Source of the DNA: JBDLRH01 sp039800165
GTDB lineage: Bacteria > Pseudomonadota > Gammaproteobacteria > Burkholderiales > Burkholderiaceae_C
DNA length: 5,687 bases
Direction: 5' to 3'
Assembly: GCA_039800165.1 (NCBI GenBank)
Contig: JBDLRH010000098.1
Span: forward strand, 1-5,687
Part shown: in pieces, positions 1 to 5,687 of the stretch
Layout of the letters: every line of letters starts with the position of its first letter
How positions within the stretch are numbered: position 1 is the first letter of the stretch
The notes under the pieces: generated by a model
The model's database searches: none
The model's input: the letters and a program-made list of their open reading frames with translations, nothing else
Told to the model about the DNA's origin: nothing
Position numbers and translations under genes: made by a program

Positions 1-1073
1 CCATCGATGTGATCGTGGAATGCACCGGCCACCCGATTGCGGCGGTGGACCACTGCCTGGAGGCCTTTGCCCACGGCAAGCATGTGGTGAACGTGACGGT
101 GGAGGCCGACGCGTTTTGTGGCCCGCTCCTCGCGAAGCGGGCCGCCGAAGCCGGCGTGGTGTATTCACTGGCCTATGGCGACCAGCCCGCCATGATCTGC
201 GACCTGGTGGACTGGGCGCGCACCTGCGGCTTCCCGGTGGTGGCGGCGGGCCGCGGCCACAAGTGGCTGCCGCACTTCTGCGAGAGCACGCCCGAGACGG
301 TGTGGGGCAACTACGGCCTCACCCCCGAGCAGGCAGCGCGCGGTGGCCTCAACCCGAAGATGTTCAACAGCTTCCTGGATGGCTCCAAGCCCTCGATCGA
401 AAGCACGGCGGTGTCCAACGCCACCGGGCTGGCAGTGCCGAGCAACGGCCTGCTGTACCCGCCTGCCAGCGTGGAAGACATCCCCTACGTCACCCGCCCC
501 AAGAGCGAAGGTGGCGTGCTCGAGAAGAAGGGCATGGTCGAGGTGATCTCGTCGCTGGAAGCCGACGGCCGCAAGATCCCCTACGACATCCGCATGGGGG
601 TGTGGGTCACGGTCGAGGCCGAGACCGAATACATCAAGAACTGCTTTGAGGAATACAACGCTCACACCGACCCGTCGGGCCGCTACTTCACGCTGTACAA
701 GCGCTGGCACCTGATTGGCCTGGAGGTGGGCATGAGCGTGGCCAGCGTCGCGCTGCGCCGCGAGCCCACCGGTGTGGCCATCGGCTGGAATGCCGACGTG
801 GTGGCCACCGCCAAGCGCGACCTGCAGCCCGGCGAGATGCTCGACGGCGAAGGCGGCTACACCGTGTGGGGCAAGCTGCTGCCGGCCGACACCTCCATGC
901 GCATGGGTGGCCTGCCGCTTGGGCTGGCGCACGACATCAAGGTGGTGCGCCCGGTGAAGAAGGGCCAGTCGCTCAGCTGGGCGGATGTGGCCATCGACAC
1001 CAGCACCCGCGCCTACGCGATCCGCAAGGAACTCGAGGCGCTGCATCAGGCGCCGGTGCGCAAGGTGGCGTGA
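1..1073 (+). CDS. DRL/COG4091-type NAD(P)-dependent oxidoreductase with C-terminal SAF domain, 5'-truncated by window edge
   Basis: The reading frame is open from the window edge (first whole codon at base 3, reading I-D-V-I-V-E-C-T-G) and ends at TGA 1071-1073. The GTG at 9 is an internal valine, not a start. I-D-V-I-V-E-C-T-G looks like the later part of a Rossmann fold; the N-terminal glycine-rich loop, probably some 80-100 residues, is missing. Counting from base 9, a GDQP motif lies at residues 57-60. Residues about 263-330 look like a SAF domain (VVATAKRDLQPGEML). This layout fits the predicted homoserine-dehydrogenase-like family (COG4091) that includes the Brucella DXR-like reductoisomerase DRL. 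Characterised relatives reduce or isomerise small hydroxy/oxo compounds with NAD(P)H. The substrate here is unknown, and isoprenoid synthesis should not be assumed. SAF-domain members are sometimes misnamed FlgA-like. The gene probably shares a transcript with the next two genes. Confidence 0.85.
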   Translation, partial: IDVIVECTGHPIAAVDHCLEAFAHGKHVVNVTVEADAFCGPLLAKRAAEAGVVYSLAYGDQPAMICDLVDWARTCGFPVVAAGRGHKWLPHFCESTPETVWGNYGLTPEQAARGGLNPKMFNSFLDGSKPSIESTAVSNATGLAVPSNGLLYPPASVEDIPYVTRPKSEGGVLEKKGMVEVISSLEADGRKIPYDIRMGVWVTVEAETEYIKNCFEEYNAHTDPSGRYFTLYKRWHLIGLEVGMSVASVALRREPTGVAIGWNADVVATAKRDLQPGEMLDGEGGYTVWGKLLPADTSMRMGGLPLGLAHDIKVVRPVKKGQSLSWADVAIDTSTRAYAIRKELEALHQAPVRKVA

Positions 1074-1083
1074 GCACGCACAG

Positions 1084-1953
1084 ATGAAGATCGCCGTTCT
1101 TGGAATCGGCTTCATGGGCTTTCCCATGAGCCGCCGCCTGTGCGAAGCAGGCCACGAAGTGCATGTGTGGAACCGCTCGCGCGACAAGGCCGAGCGCGTG
1201 TCAGCCTTCGGCGCCACGGTGCACGACACACCCGCCGCTGCCGCTGCGGCAGCCGACATCGTTGTGAGCATGCTGGAAAACGGCGCCGTCGTGGGGCAGG
1301 TGCTGTTCGATCAGGGCACCGCGCAGGCCATGAAGCGCGGATCTCTGGTCATCGACATGGCCTCGATCAAGCCGCGCGAGGCGCGCGAGCATGCGCAGCG
1401 TTTGCAGGCCCTGGGCATCGCGCATCTGGATGCGCCGGTGTCTGGCGGCACGGTGGGCGCCGAAGCCGGCACGCTGGCCATCATGGCCGGCGGTGACGCG
1501 GAAGACTTTGCGCGCGCCGCCGAGGTGTTCAAGGTGTTCGGACGCGCCACCCATGTGGGCCCGCATGGTGCGGGGCAGCTGGCCAAGCTCGCCAACCAGA
1601 TGATCGTCGGCATCACCATCGGCGCGGTGGCCGAGTCGCTGCTGCTGTGCGAGAAAGGCGGCGCCGATCCGGCCAAGGTGCGCGAGGCCATCAGCGGCGG
1701 CTTTGCCGACAGCCGCATCCTGCAGGTGCACGGGCAGCGCATGGTCGATCGCGACTTCGCGCCGCGCGCCCGCATGACGGTGCAGCTCAAGGACATGCGC
1801 AACGCGCTGGCCACTGCCGACGAGCTGGGCTTTCAGGCGCCGATCACCGCCGCTTTCGAGGCGCTGTACGCCAGCGGCATCGAACACGGCCTGAGCGACC
1901 GCGACCACTCGGGCCTGTTCGTCGAACTGGCCCGCCGCAATGCAATGAAGTGA
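1084..1953 (+). CDS. NAD(P)-dependent beta-hydroxyacid dehydrogenase (3-hydroxyisobutyrate / tartronate semialdehyde reductase family)
   Basis: This complete 289-residue protein has the usual length for the family. The N-terminal Rossmann domain opens with GIGFMGFPM (residues 7-15, the GxGxMGxPM cofactor loop). The substrate-binding signature DAPVSGG is at 116-122. The catalytic segment GAGQLAKLANQ has the expected catalytic lysine K168 and N171, and a KD pair follows at 236-237 (LKDMRNA). The C-terminal helical domain ends with a DHSGL segment (274-278) like that of GarR-type 2-hydroxy-3-oxopropionate reductases. After the second beta strand the sequence reads WNRS (29-32); an arginine there, instead of an acidic residue, suggests NADP(H) preference, as in glyoxylate/succinic semialdehyde reductases. 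It starts 10 bases after the upstream stop, with only a weak purine-rich ribosome site (AAGGTGG at 1062-1068, inside the previous gene). This spacing suggests an operon and possible translational coupling. The exact substrate is not determinable. Confidence 0.92.
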   Translation: MKIAVLGIGFMGFPMSRRLCEAGHEVHVWNRSRDKAERVSAFGATVHDTPAAAAAAADIVVSMLENGAVVGQVLFDQGTAQAMKRGSLVIDMASIKPREAREHAQRLQALGIAHLDAPVSGGTVGAEAGTLAIMAGGDAEDFARAAEVFKVFGRATHVGPHGAGQLAKLANQMIVGITIGAVAESLLLCEKGGADPAKVREAISGGFADSRILQVHGQRMVDRDFAPRARMTVQLKDMRNALATADELGFQAPITAAFEALYASGIEHGLSDRDHSGLFVELARRNAMK

Positions 1954-1970
1954 CACGAACGACGGACGAT

Positions 1971-3653
1971 ATGGACGACTTGCTGATCCGTGGCGCGCAG
2001 GTGTTTGATGGCACCGGTGCCGACCCCTTTCCTGCCGATGTGGCCGTGAAAGATGGCCGCATCCGCGCGGTGGGCGCACACCTGAAAGCCGATGCCGCGA
2101 AGGTGGTGGACGCGCAGGGCCTGTCGCTGATGCCGGGCATCATCGACAGCCACACCCACTTCGATGCCCAGATCACCTGGGACCCGTTCGTGCGGCCCTC
2201 CCCTGCGCTGGGCGTGACCACGGCCGTCATCGGCAACTGCGGCTTCACCATTGCGCCGTGCAAGCCGCAGGACCGCGAGACCACCATGCGCAACCTGACG
2301 CAGGTCGAGGGCATGTCGCTGGACGTGCTGCGCCAGGGCATCGACTGGGGCTTTGAGACCTTTCCGCAGTATCTGGCGCAGCTGCGCCGCAAGGGCAGCG
2401 CGGTCAACGTGGCGGCCTACGTGGGCCACTCGTCGGTACGCACCTGGGTGATGGGCGCCGAGGCCAACCGGCGCGCCGCCACCGAAGCTGAAATCGCACA
2501 GATGGCGCAGCTGGTGCGCGAGGCGATGCAGCACGGCGCGGTGGGCTTTGCCAGCAGCACCAGCCCCGCACACAACGGCGAAGGCGGCCTGCCGATGCCG
2601 TCGCGCCTGGCGTCTGACGGCGAGCAGATGGCGCTGATCGAGGCAATGGGCGAAGCCGGCCGCGGCGTCTACATGGTGACCAAGGGCGGGCAGATGCCGG
2701 TGCCTTTCCTCGAGGAAATGTCGGCGCGTTCGCGGCGGCCGGTGATGATTGCCGCGCTGCTGCACAACAGCACCAACCCGACGGCGGTGTTCAAGGACCT
2801 CGACGCGATCACTGCGGCCAACGAGCGCGGCCGCAAGCTGATTGGCCAGGTGTCGTGCTGCCCGCTGACGATGGACTTCACCCTCGCCTCGCCCTACCCG
2901 GTCGAGGGCCTGCAGTCATGGAAGCCGGCGCTGGGCCTGAGCGGTGACGCTCTCAAGGCGGTGCTGGCGCGGCGCGACTTTCGCGATGCCGTGCGCGCCG
3001 AGCTGTCGCAGCCAGCGGTGTTCCGGCTCTTCAACGCCGAATGGGACAAGGTGCATGTGGTCGAGGTCGCGAACGCGGCGCACGCGCACTACGAGCAGCG
3101 CAGCATTGCCGACATCGCGCGCGCCGAGGGCCGCGACGTGCTGGACGTGATGCTCGACCTGGCGATTGCCGAAGACTTGCAGACCATCTTCACCGCGCAG
3201 CTGCTCAACAGCGACGAGGAGGCGGTGGGCCGCATGCTCAACCATCCGCACAGCGTCGTCAGCCTGAGCGATGCCGGCGCGCACCTGACCTTCTTCACCG
3301 ACGCCGGCTTTGGCCTGCACCTCATGGGCCACTGGTCGCGCACGGTGGGCGCGATGCCGATGGCCGAGGCGGTGCGACGCCTGACCTCGCAGCCGGCCGG
3401 CATCCTGGGCCTGCAGGGCCGCGGCCAGATCCGCGAAGGCTTTGCCGCCGACCTGCTGCTGTTCGATCCGGCCACGGTGGGCCGCGGCCCGAAACGCCGC
3501 GTGTTCGACCTGCCCGGCGGCGCGCCGCGGCTGCACACCGATGCGCTGGGCGTGCATGGTGTCTGGGTCAACGGGCGCCAGGTGGCTGACACGCAAGGCC
3601 TCAGGGACGACGCACCCCTGGCGGGCGAACTGCTGACCGAGTTTGCGGCCTGA
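1971..3653 (+). CDS. Amidohydrolase of the N-acyl-D-amino-acid deacylase (D-aminoacylase, COG3653) type
   Basis: This complete 560-residue metal-dependent hydrolase has the amidohydrolase layout. A small N-terminal beta domain (LLIRGAQVFDGTG) leads into a TIM barrel, and the C-terminal strands (FAADLLLFDP, GVWVNGRQV) complete the beta domain. Visible metal or catalytic candidates are H61 and H63 (GIIDSHTHFDAQ), C90 (GNCGF, the position where D-aminoacylases use a cysteine ligand instead of a carboxylated lysine), H153 (GHSSVR), H265 and D434 (SLSDAGAH). It belongs to the branch with SDAGAH rather than the plain SDG of classical D-aminoacylases, so the substrate may differ: an N-acyl-D-amino acid, or another amide or cyclic compound. 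The ATG at 1971 was chosen because MDDLLIRGAQVF is the normal family start; the frame is open further upstream, but that sequence overlaps the previous gene and shows no homology. The gap to the previous stop is 17 bases, the ribosome site is weak, and no signal peptide is seen, so it is probably cytoplasmic. Confidence 0.9.
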   Translation: MDDLLIRGAQVFDGTGADPFPADVAVKDGRIRAVGAHLKADAAKVVDAQGLSLMPGIIDSHTHFDAQITWDPFVRPSPALGVTTAVIGNCGFTIAPCKPQDRETTMRNLTQVEGMSLDVLRQGIDWGFETFPQYLAQLRRKGSAVNVAAYVGHSSVRTWVMGAEANRRAATEAEIAQMAQLVREAMQHGAVGFASSTSPAHNGEGGLPMPSRLASDGEQMALIEAMGEAGRGVYMVTKGGQMPVPFLEEMSARSRRPVMIAALLHNSTNPTAVFKDLDAITAANERGRKLIGQVSCCPLTMDFTLASPYPVEGLQSWKPALGLSGDALKAVLARRDFRDAVRAELSQPAVFRLFNAEWDKVHVVEVANAAHAHYEQRSIADIARAEGRDVLDVMLDLAIAEDLQTIFTAQLLNSDEEAVGRMLNHPHSVVSLSDAGAHLTFFTDAGFGLHLMGHWSRTVGAMPMAEAVRRLTSQPAGILGLQGRGQIREGFAADLLLFDPATVGRGPKRRVFDLPGGAPRLHTDALGVHGVWVNGRQVADTQGLRDDAPLAGELLTEFAA

Positions 3654-3655
3654 GG

Positions 3656-3670
3656 GCCCTCGCGCAGGGC
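3656..3670. terminator. Possible small bidirectional hairpin between convergent genes
   Basis: GCCCT (3656-3660) and AGGGC (3666-3670) form a perfect 5-bp inverted repeat around a CGCGC loop, extendable by two G-T wobbles. It lies in the 22-base gap between two convergent stop codons, where a shared terminator would be expected. There is no T run on either strand and the stem is short, so it may be a weak terminator or chance in GC-rich DNA. Confidence 0.3.
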
Positions 3671-3675
3671 TTCCG

Positions 3676-5028
3676 CTAGTGCAGCTTCACATGCGGCTCG
3701 GTGCGCCGCGTGATCAGGCGGGCCAGGGTGTCCAGCGCCACCTTGGCCCAGCCGTGCAGCGCCAGTTCGTGCATCTTGTACAGCGACAGGTACATCAGCT
3801 TGGCGAACGCGCCTTCGATCATCATGCTGCCGCCGATCAGGCCGCCCATCATGCTGCCCACGGTGCTGTACTTGCCCAGTGACACCAGCGAGCCAAAGTC
3901 GCGGTAGCGGTAGGGCTTGAGCGGCCGCCCGGCCAGCCGCAGGCGGATCTGGCTGAGCATGTGACTTGCTTGCTGGTGCGCCGCCTGCGCGCGCGGCGGC
4001 ACGATGGGCGGTCGCCCCGGGCCGGCTTCAGGCCACGGACAGGCAGCGCAATCGCCGAGCGCAAACACGTTCTCGTCGCGCGTGGTCTGCAAGCTGGGGT
4101 GCACCACCAGCTGGTTCAGTCGGTTCGTCTCGAGTCCGCCGAAGTCGCGCAAAAAGTCGGGCGCCTTCACGCCGGCCGCCCACACCACCAGCTCGGCCGG
4201 CAGCACGCGGCCATCGGCCAGGCGCACGCCCTCGGGCATCACCTCGGCGACGCGTGCGCTGGTCAGCACCTCCACGCCCATGCCGCGCAACAGGTTCGTG
4301 GTCGCCATCGACAGCCGCTCGGGCAGTACCGGCAGGATGCGCTCGGCCGCCTCGATCAGCATCACCTTCAGGTCGCGCTGCGGGTCGATGCGGTCCAGCC
4401 CGTAGGACACCACCTCGCGCACCGAGCGGTGCAGCTCGGCCGCCAGCTCCACGCCGGTGGCGCCGGCGCCGATGATGGCCACATGCAGCTGGCCGGTCTG
4501 CACCGGGCCCGACTGCATCTGTGCGCGCAGGCAGGCGTTGATCAGTCGCGAATGAAAGGCCTTGGCATCGCCCTGCGACTCCAGCCGCATGGCGTGCTCG
4601 CGCACGCCAGGGGTGCCGAAGTCGTTGCTCAGGCTGCCGATGGACAGCACCAGCGTGTCGTACGGCACCTCCGAGGCAGGCGTCACCTCGATGCCGCGCT
4701 CGTCGCGGTAGGCGCGCAGCTGCACCACACGGCGCTCGCGGTCCAGGCCGTGCAGCTCGCCCAGCCGGAAGTGAAAGCCGTGCCAGTGCGCCTGCGCGAG
4801 GTAGTCCACCGCGTGCAGGCCCAGGTCCATGCTGCCGGCGGCAATCTCGTGCAGCTTGGGCTTCCAGATGTGGGTACGGTTCTTGTCGACCAGCGTCACC
4901 TGCACGCGGCCCTTGCGGCCCAGCGTGTCGCCCAGGCGCGTGGCCAGCTCCAGGCCGCCGGCGCCGCCGCCGACGATCAGCACCCGGTGTGGGTGGCTGG
5001 ATGAGGATGAAGAGAGGTTGGAGGACAT
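3676..5028 (-). CDS. ndh: Type II NADH:quinone oxidoreductase (NDH-2), FAD-dependent
   Basis: This 450-residue flavoprotein oxidises NADH and reduces membrane quinone without proton pumping; it sits on the inner face of the cytoplasmic membrane. The FAD-binding Rossmann motif IVGGGAGGLELA is at residues 18-29. The NADH-binding motif IIGAGATGVELAAEL is at 185-199, with an acidic residue (E226, in LIEAAER) ending the second strand, consistent with NADH over NADPH. The second FAD motif ALGDCA is at 323-328. The NDH-2 quinone-site segment PPRAQAAHQQ is at 344-353. The C-terminal part (about 385-440) has a glycine/methionine-rich hydrophobic stretch and an amphipathic helix region (YLSLYKMHELALHGW) that probably attaches it to the membrane. 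ATG 5028 is preferred over GTG 5034 because AGGTG (5038-5034) lies 5 bases before the ATG and overlaps the GTG. The N-terminus has a serine-rich run (SSSSSS at 6-11). The gene stands alone, convergent with the amidohydrolase operon and divergent from the tRNA. Confidence 0.93.
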   Translation of the reverse strand: MSSNLSSSSSSHPHRVLIVGGGAGGLELATRLGDTLGRKGRVQVTLVDKNRTHIWKPKLHEIAAGSMDLGLHAVDYLAQAHWHGFHFRLGELHGLDRERRVVQLRAYRDERGIEVTPASEVPYDTLVLSIGSLSNDFGTPGVREHAMRLESQGDAKAFHSRLINACLRAQMQSGPVQTGQLHVAIIGAGATGVELAAELHRSVREVVSYGLDRIDPQRDLKVMLIEAAERILPVLPERLSMATTNLLRGMGVEVLTSARVAEVMPEGVRLADGRVLPAELVVWAAGVKAPDFLRDFGGLETNRLNQLVVHPSLQTTRDENVFALGDCAACPWPEAGPGRPPIVPPRAQAAHQQASHMLSQIRLRLAGRPLKPYRYRDFGSLVSLGKYSTVGSMMGGLIGGSMMIEGAFAKLMYLSLYKMHELALHGWAKVALDTLARLITRRTEPHVKLH

Positions 5029-5033
5029 GGGCA

Positions 5034-5038
5034 CACCT
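5034..5038 (-). promoter_or_regulatory. Ribosome binding site of ndh (decides the start)
   Basis: On the minus strand AGGTG is followed by TGCCC and then ATG at 5028. The 5-base spacing is suitable for a Shine-Dalgarno site and favours the ATG over the in-frame GTG at 5034, which overlaps the site itself. Confidence 0.55.
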
Positions 5039-5072
5039 GGGGCGGAGGTGCTGCTCGGTCCGCTTGCCTCAC

Positions 5073-5101
5073 ATCATAGACCCCGGCGACAACAGCGCCA
5101 C
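5073..5101 (-). promoter_or_regulatory. Candidate sigma-70 promoter for ndh
   Basis: On the minus strand TATGAT (5078-5073) matches the -10 consensus at five of six bases. With 17-base spacing the -35 position reads GTGGCG (5101-5096), which is a poor match. Transcription would begin near 5066 and give a leader of about 38 bases. A weak -35 could mean an activator is needed, but no operator is evident. Confidence 0.35.
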
Positions 5102-5144
5102 CCTGCGTGCTGCCGCCACCCTGAACGGGCGCGTCGCCGCCGGT

Positions 5145-5150
5145 TAAAAT
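5145..5150 (+). promoter_or_regulatory. -10 box of the tRNA-Ala promoter
   Basis: TAAAAT matches TATAAT at five of six bases and stands out in GC-rich surroundings 14 bases before the tRNA. Transcription would start near 5157, a few bases before the mature 5' end at 5164. At 17-base spacing the -35 region reads TGAACG (5122-5127), only half matching. The promoter is intact although the tRNA it serves is broken. Confidence 0.5.
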
Positions 5151-5163
5151 TCAGGCATTGCGT

Positions 5164-5202
5164 GGGGGGGTAGCTCAGCTGGGAGAGCGTCGCGTTCGCA
5201 AT
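5164..5202 (+). tRNA. tRNA-Ala (anticodon CGC), 5' half only; interrupted just after the anticodon loop
   Basis: The acceptor 5' strand is seven Gs (5164-5170), followed by T8-A9. The D arm pairs GCTC (5173-5176) with GAGC (5185-5188) around AGCTGGGA. G26 is followed by the anticodon-stem 5' strand TCGCG (5190-5194) and loop TTCGCAA (5195-5201), with anticodon CGC at 5197-5199 reading the alanine codon GCG. After T39 (5202) the expected stem 3' strand (GCGA), variable loop, T arm (TTCGA) and acceptor 3' strand do not appear. I searched both strands by eye to 5687 and found no 3' half. The 5' half looks undecayed, so the break is recent, or the 3' half lies beyond the window, or the join is artificial. 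As it stands it cannot give a functional tRNA. Confidence 0.8.
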
Positions 5203-5687
5203 ACCCAGATCCGGTGCTATCCCGTTGATTCTTCTAGACCTTTCCTCCGGTGTCGCGCGACTGTCGCGTGTCTGCCATGAGAAAGTTCAATCGTTCTAAA
5301 TTGGTACGCGTGAGCCACCGTTCGCGGTGTCGCTTCGCGTCACCTGAACCGCTCATCACAGCCAGCAACGCGATCGGCTGAGAGCAACACAGCAGCAAGC
5401 ACACCTGCACTCGCTCACCGCGTCGCAGAGTGCGAAAGCGCGCTGGTCCAGTCACCTTGCCAGCTAGACGAACTCATTGACTAAGCGCCTAACACGCTTG
5501 CCCTGCAGCCATCCACTGCGGCACAGATCCTCACGCCCCAAACCAGGCGCCCTAAAGGGTCCAATCACACGCCTATGACCCAGATCTATTTCTAGAAAAA
5601 AGTCTTTTTAAATCAATGACTTAGGGAACTTTACCCGGTTTTCAAGGGAAGATAATAGAAAAGAGAATATTGGTTTTATATAAAAGA
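5203..5687. other. Gene-poor segment of different composition after the tRNA break
   Basis: I see no supportable gene in these 485 bases. The first part (to about 5586) is roughly 55% G+C; the last 101 bases are about 27% G+C, against about two-thirds in the coding region to the left. The segment contains several short perfect inverted repeats: CGCGAC/GTCGCG at 5256-5268, CACCG-TTCG-CGGTG at 5316-5329, GCACTC/GAGTGC at 5407-5433 and TCGCA/TGCGA at 5423-5435. No integrase, transposase, terminal inverted repeat or second tRNA half was found. It could be the margin of a mobile element, an interrupting sequence inside the tRNA gene, or unrelated sequence joined by assembly. Confidence 0.6.
5316..5329. 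repeat. Perfect 5-bp hairpin with TTCG loop
   Basis: CACCG (5316-5320), TTCG (5321-5324) and CGGTG (5325-5329) would form a compact stem-loop in RNA. It lies in the gene-poor segment and shares the 7-mer CGTTCGC with the tRNA anticodon arm (5193-5199 and 5319-5325). No T run follows, so it is not a typical terminator. Confidence 0.35.

Noticed and set aside
165..2079. Long minus-strand open frames (165-1271, 1201-2079) opposite the operon
   Set aside because: They are antisense shadows of strongly supported plus-strand genes in GC-rich DNA; the translations show no domain and are rich in low-information His/Arg/Ala.
3961..5004. Long plus-strand open frame opposite ndh
   Set aside because: It mirrors the codon pattern of the well-supported NDH-2 gene and its translation resembles no protein family.
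5034..5034. GTG at 5034 as the start of ndh
   Set aside because: It overlaps the AGGTG ribosome site that is properly spaced for the ATG at 5028.
5234..5455. Minus-strand open frame of 73 codons (GTG start)
   Set aside because: It has no recognisable domain, no good ribosome site, and only mild third-position bias; the length is within chance for this composition.
5488..5494. GCCTAAC resembling an integron attC core site
   Set aside because: No partner GTTRRRY core at suitable distance on either strand, and no integron cassette structure.
5203..5586. 9-base direct repeat ACCCAGATC (5203-5211 and 5578-5586) as a target-site duplication around a 366-bp element
   Set aside because: The enclosed sequence lacks terminal inverted repeats, and a 9-base repeat in about 500 bases is not improbable by chance. 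The first copy directly abuts the tRNA break, so it may merit a glance if the locus is extended.
5203..5687. Group I intron interrupting the tRNA anticodon loop, as known in some bacterial tRNA-Leu, tRNA-Ile and tRNA-Arg genes
   Set aside because: The position is right and the upstream exon ends in T, but only a 4-base P1-like pairing (CAAT with GTTG near 5224) was found. No convincing R/S core pair is present, and no 3' exon occurs within 485 bases. It remains possible only if the 3' half is found beyond the window.

Overview
The window is GC-rich DNA (roughly two-thirds G+C across the genes) from what looks like a betaproteobacterium, probably of the order Burkholderiales. This rests on base composition, dense co-directional genes, and the general look of the NDH-2 and tRNA sequences. 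It is a judgement, not a database result.

Positions 1-3653 hold three tightly spaced plus-strand genes that form a probable catabolic operon. The first is the 3' part of a DRL/COG4091-type NAD(P)-dependent oxidoreductase with a C-terminal SAF domain. The second is a complete beta-hydroxyacid dehydrogenase resembling 3-hydroxyisobutyrate / tartronate-semialdehyde reductases. The third is a complete 560-residue amidohydrolase of the D-aminoacylase type. Gaps of 10 and 17 bases argue for co-transcription. The set suggests hydrolysis of an amide or related bond followed by redox handling of a small hydroxy- or oxo-acid, but the substrate cannot be read from the sequence. The promoter and the 5' end of the operon lie outside the window.

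The operon meets a minus-strand gene for a type II NADH dehydrogenase (NDH-2, 3676-5028) end to end. Only 22 bases separate the stop codons, and a small GC-rich hairpin sits there. NDH-2 oxidises NADH and passes electrons to quinone at the membrane without pumping protons. It has its own likely promoter and ribosome binding site just upstream.

Divergent from NDH-2 is a tRNA-Ala gene with anticodon CGC and a recognisable -10 box. It stops matching a tRNA immediately after the anticodon loop: the 5' half is perfect and the 3' half is absent from the rest of the window. The remaining 485 bases (5203-5687) differ from the rest. They are about 55% G+C at first and only about 27% over the last 100 bases, with no convincing gene. 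This abrupt junction inside the anticodon arm is the most notable feature of the window. It could be the edge of an integrated element, an interrupted tRNA whose 3' half lies beyond the window, or an assembly join.
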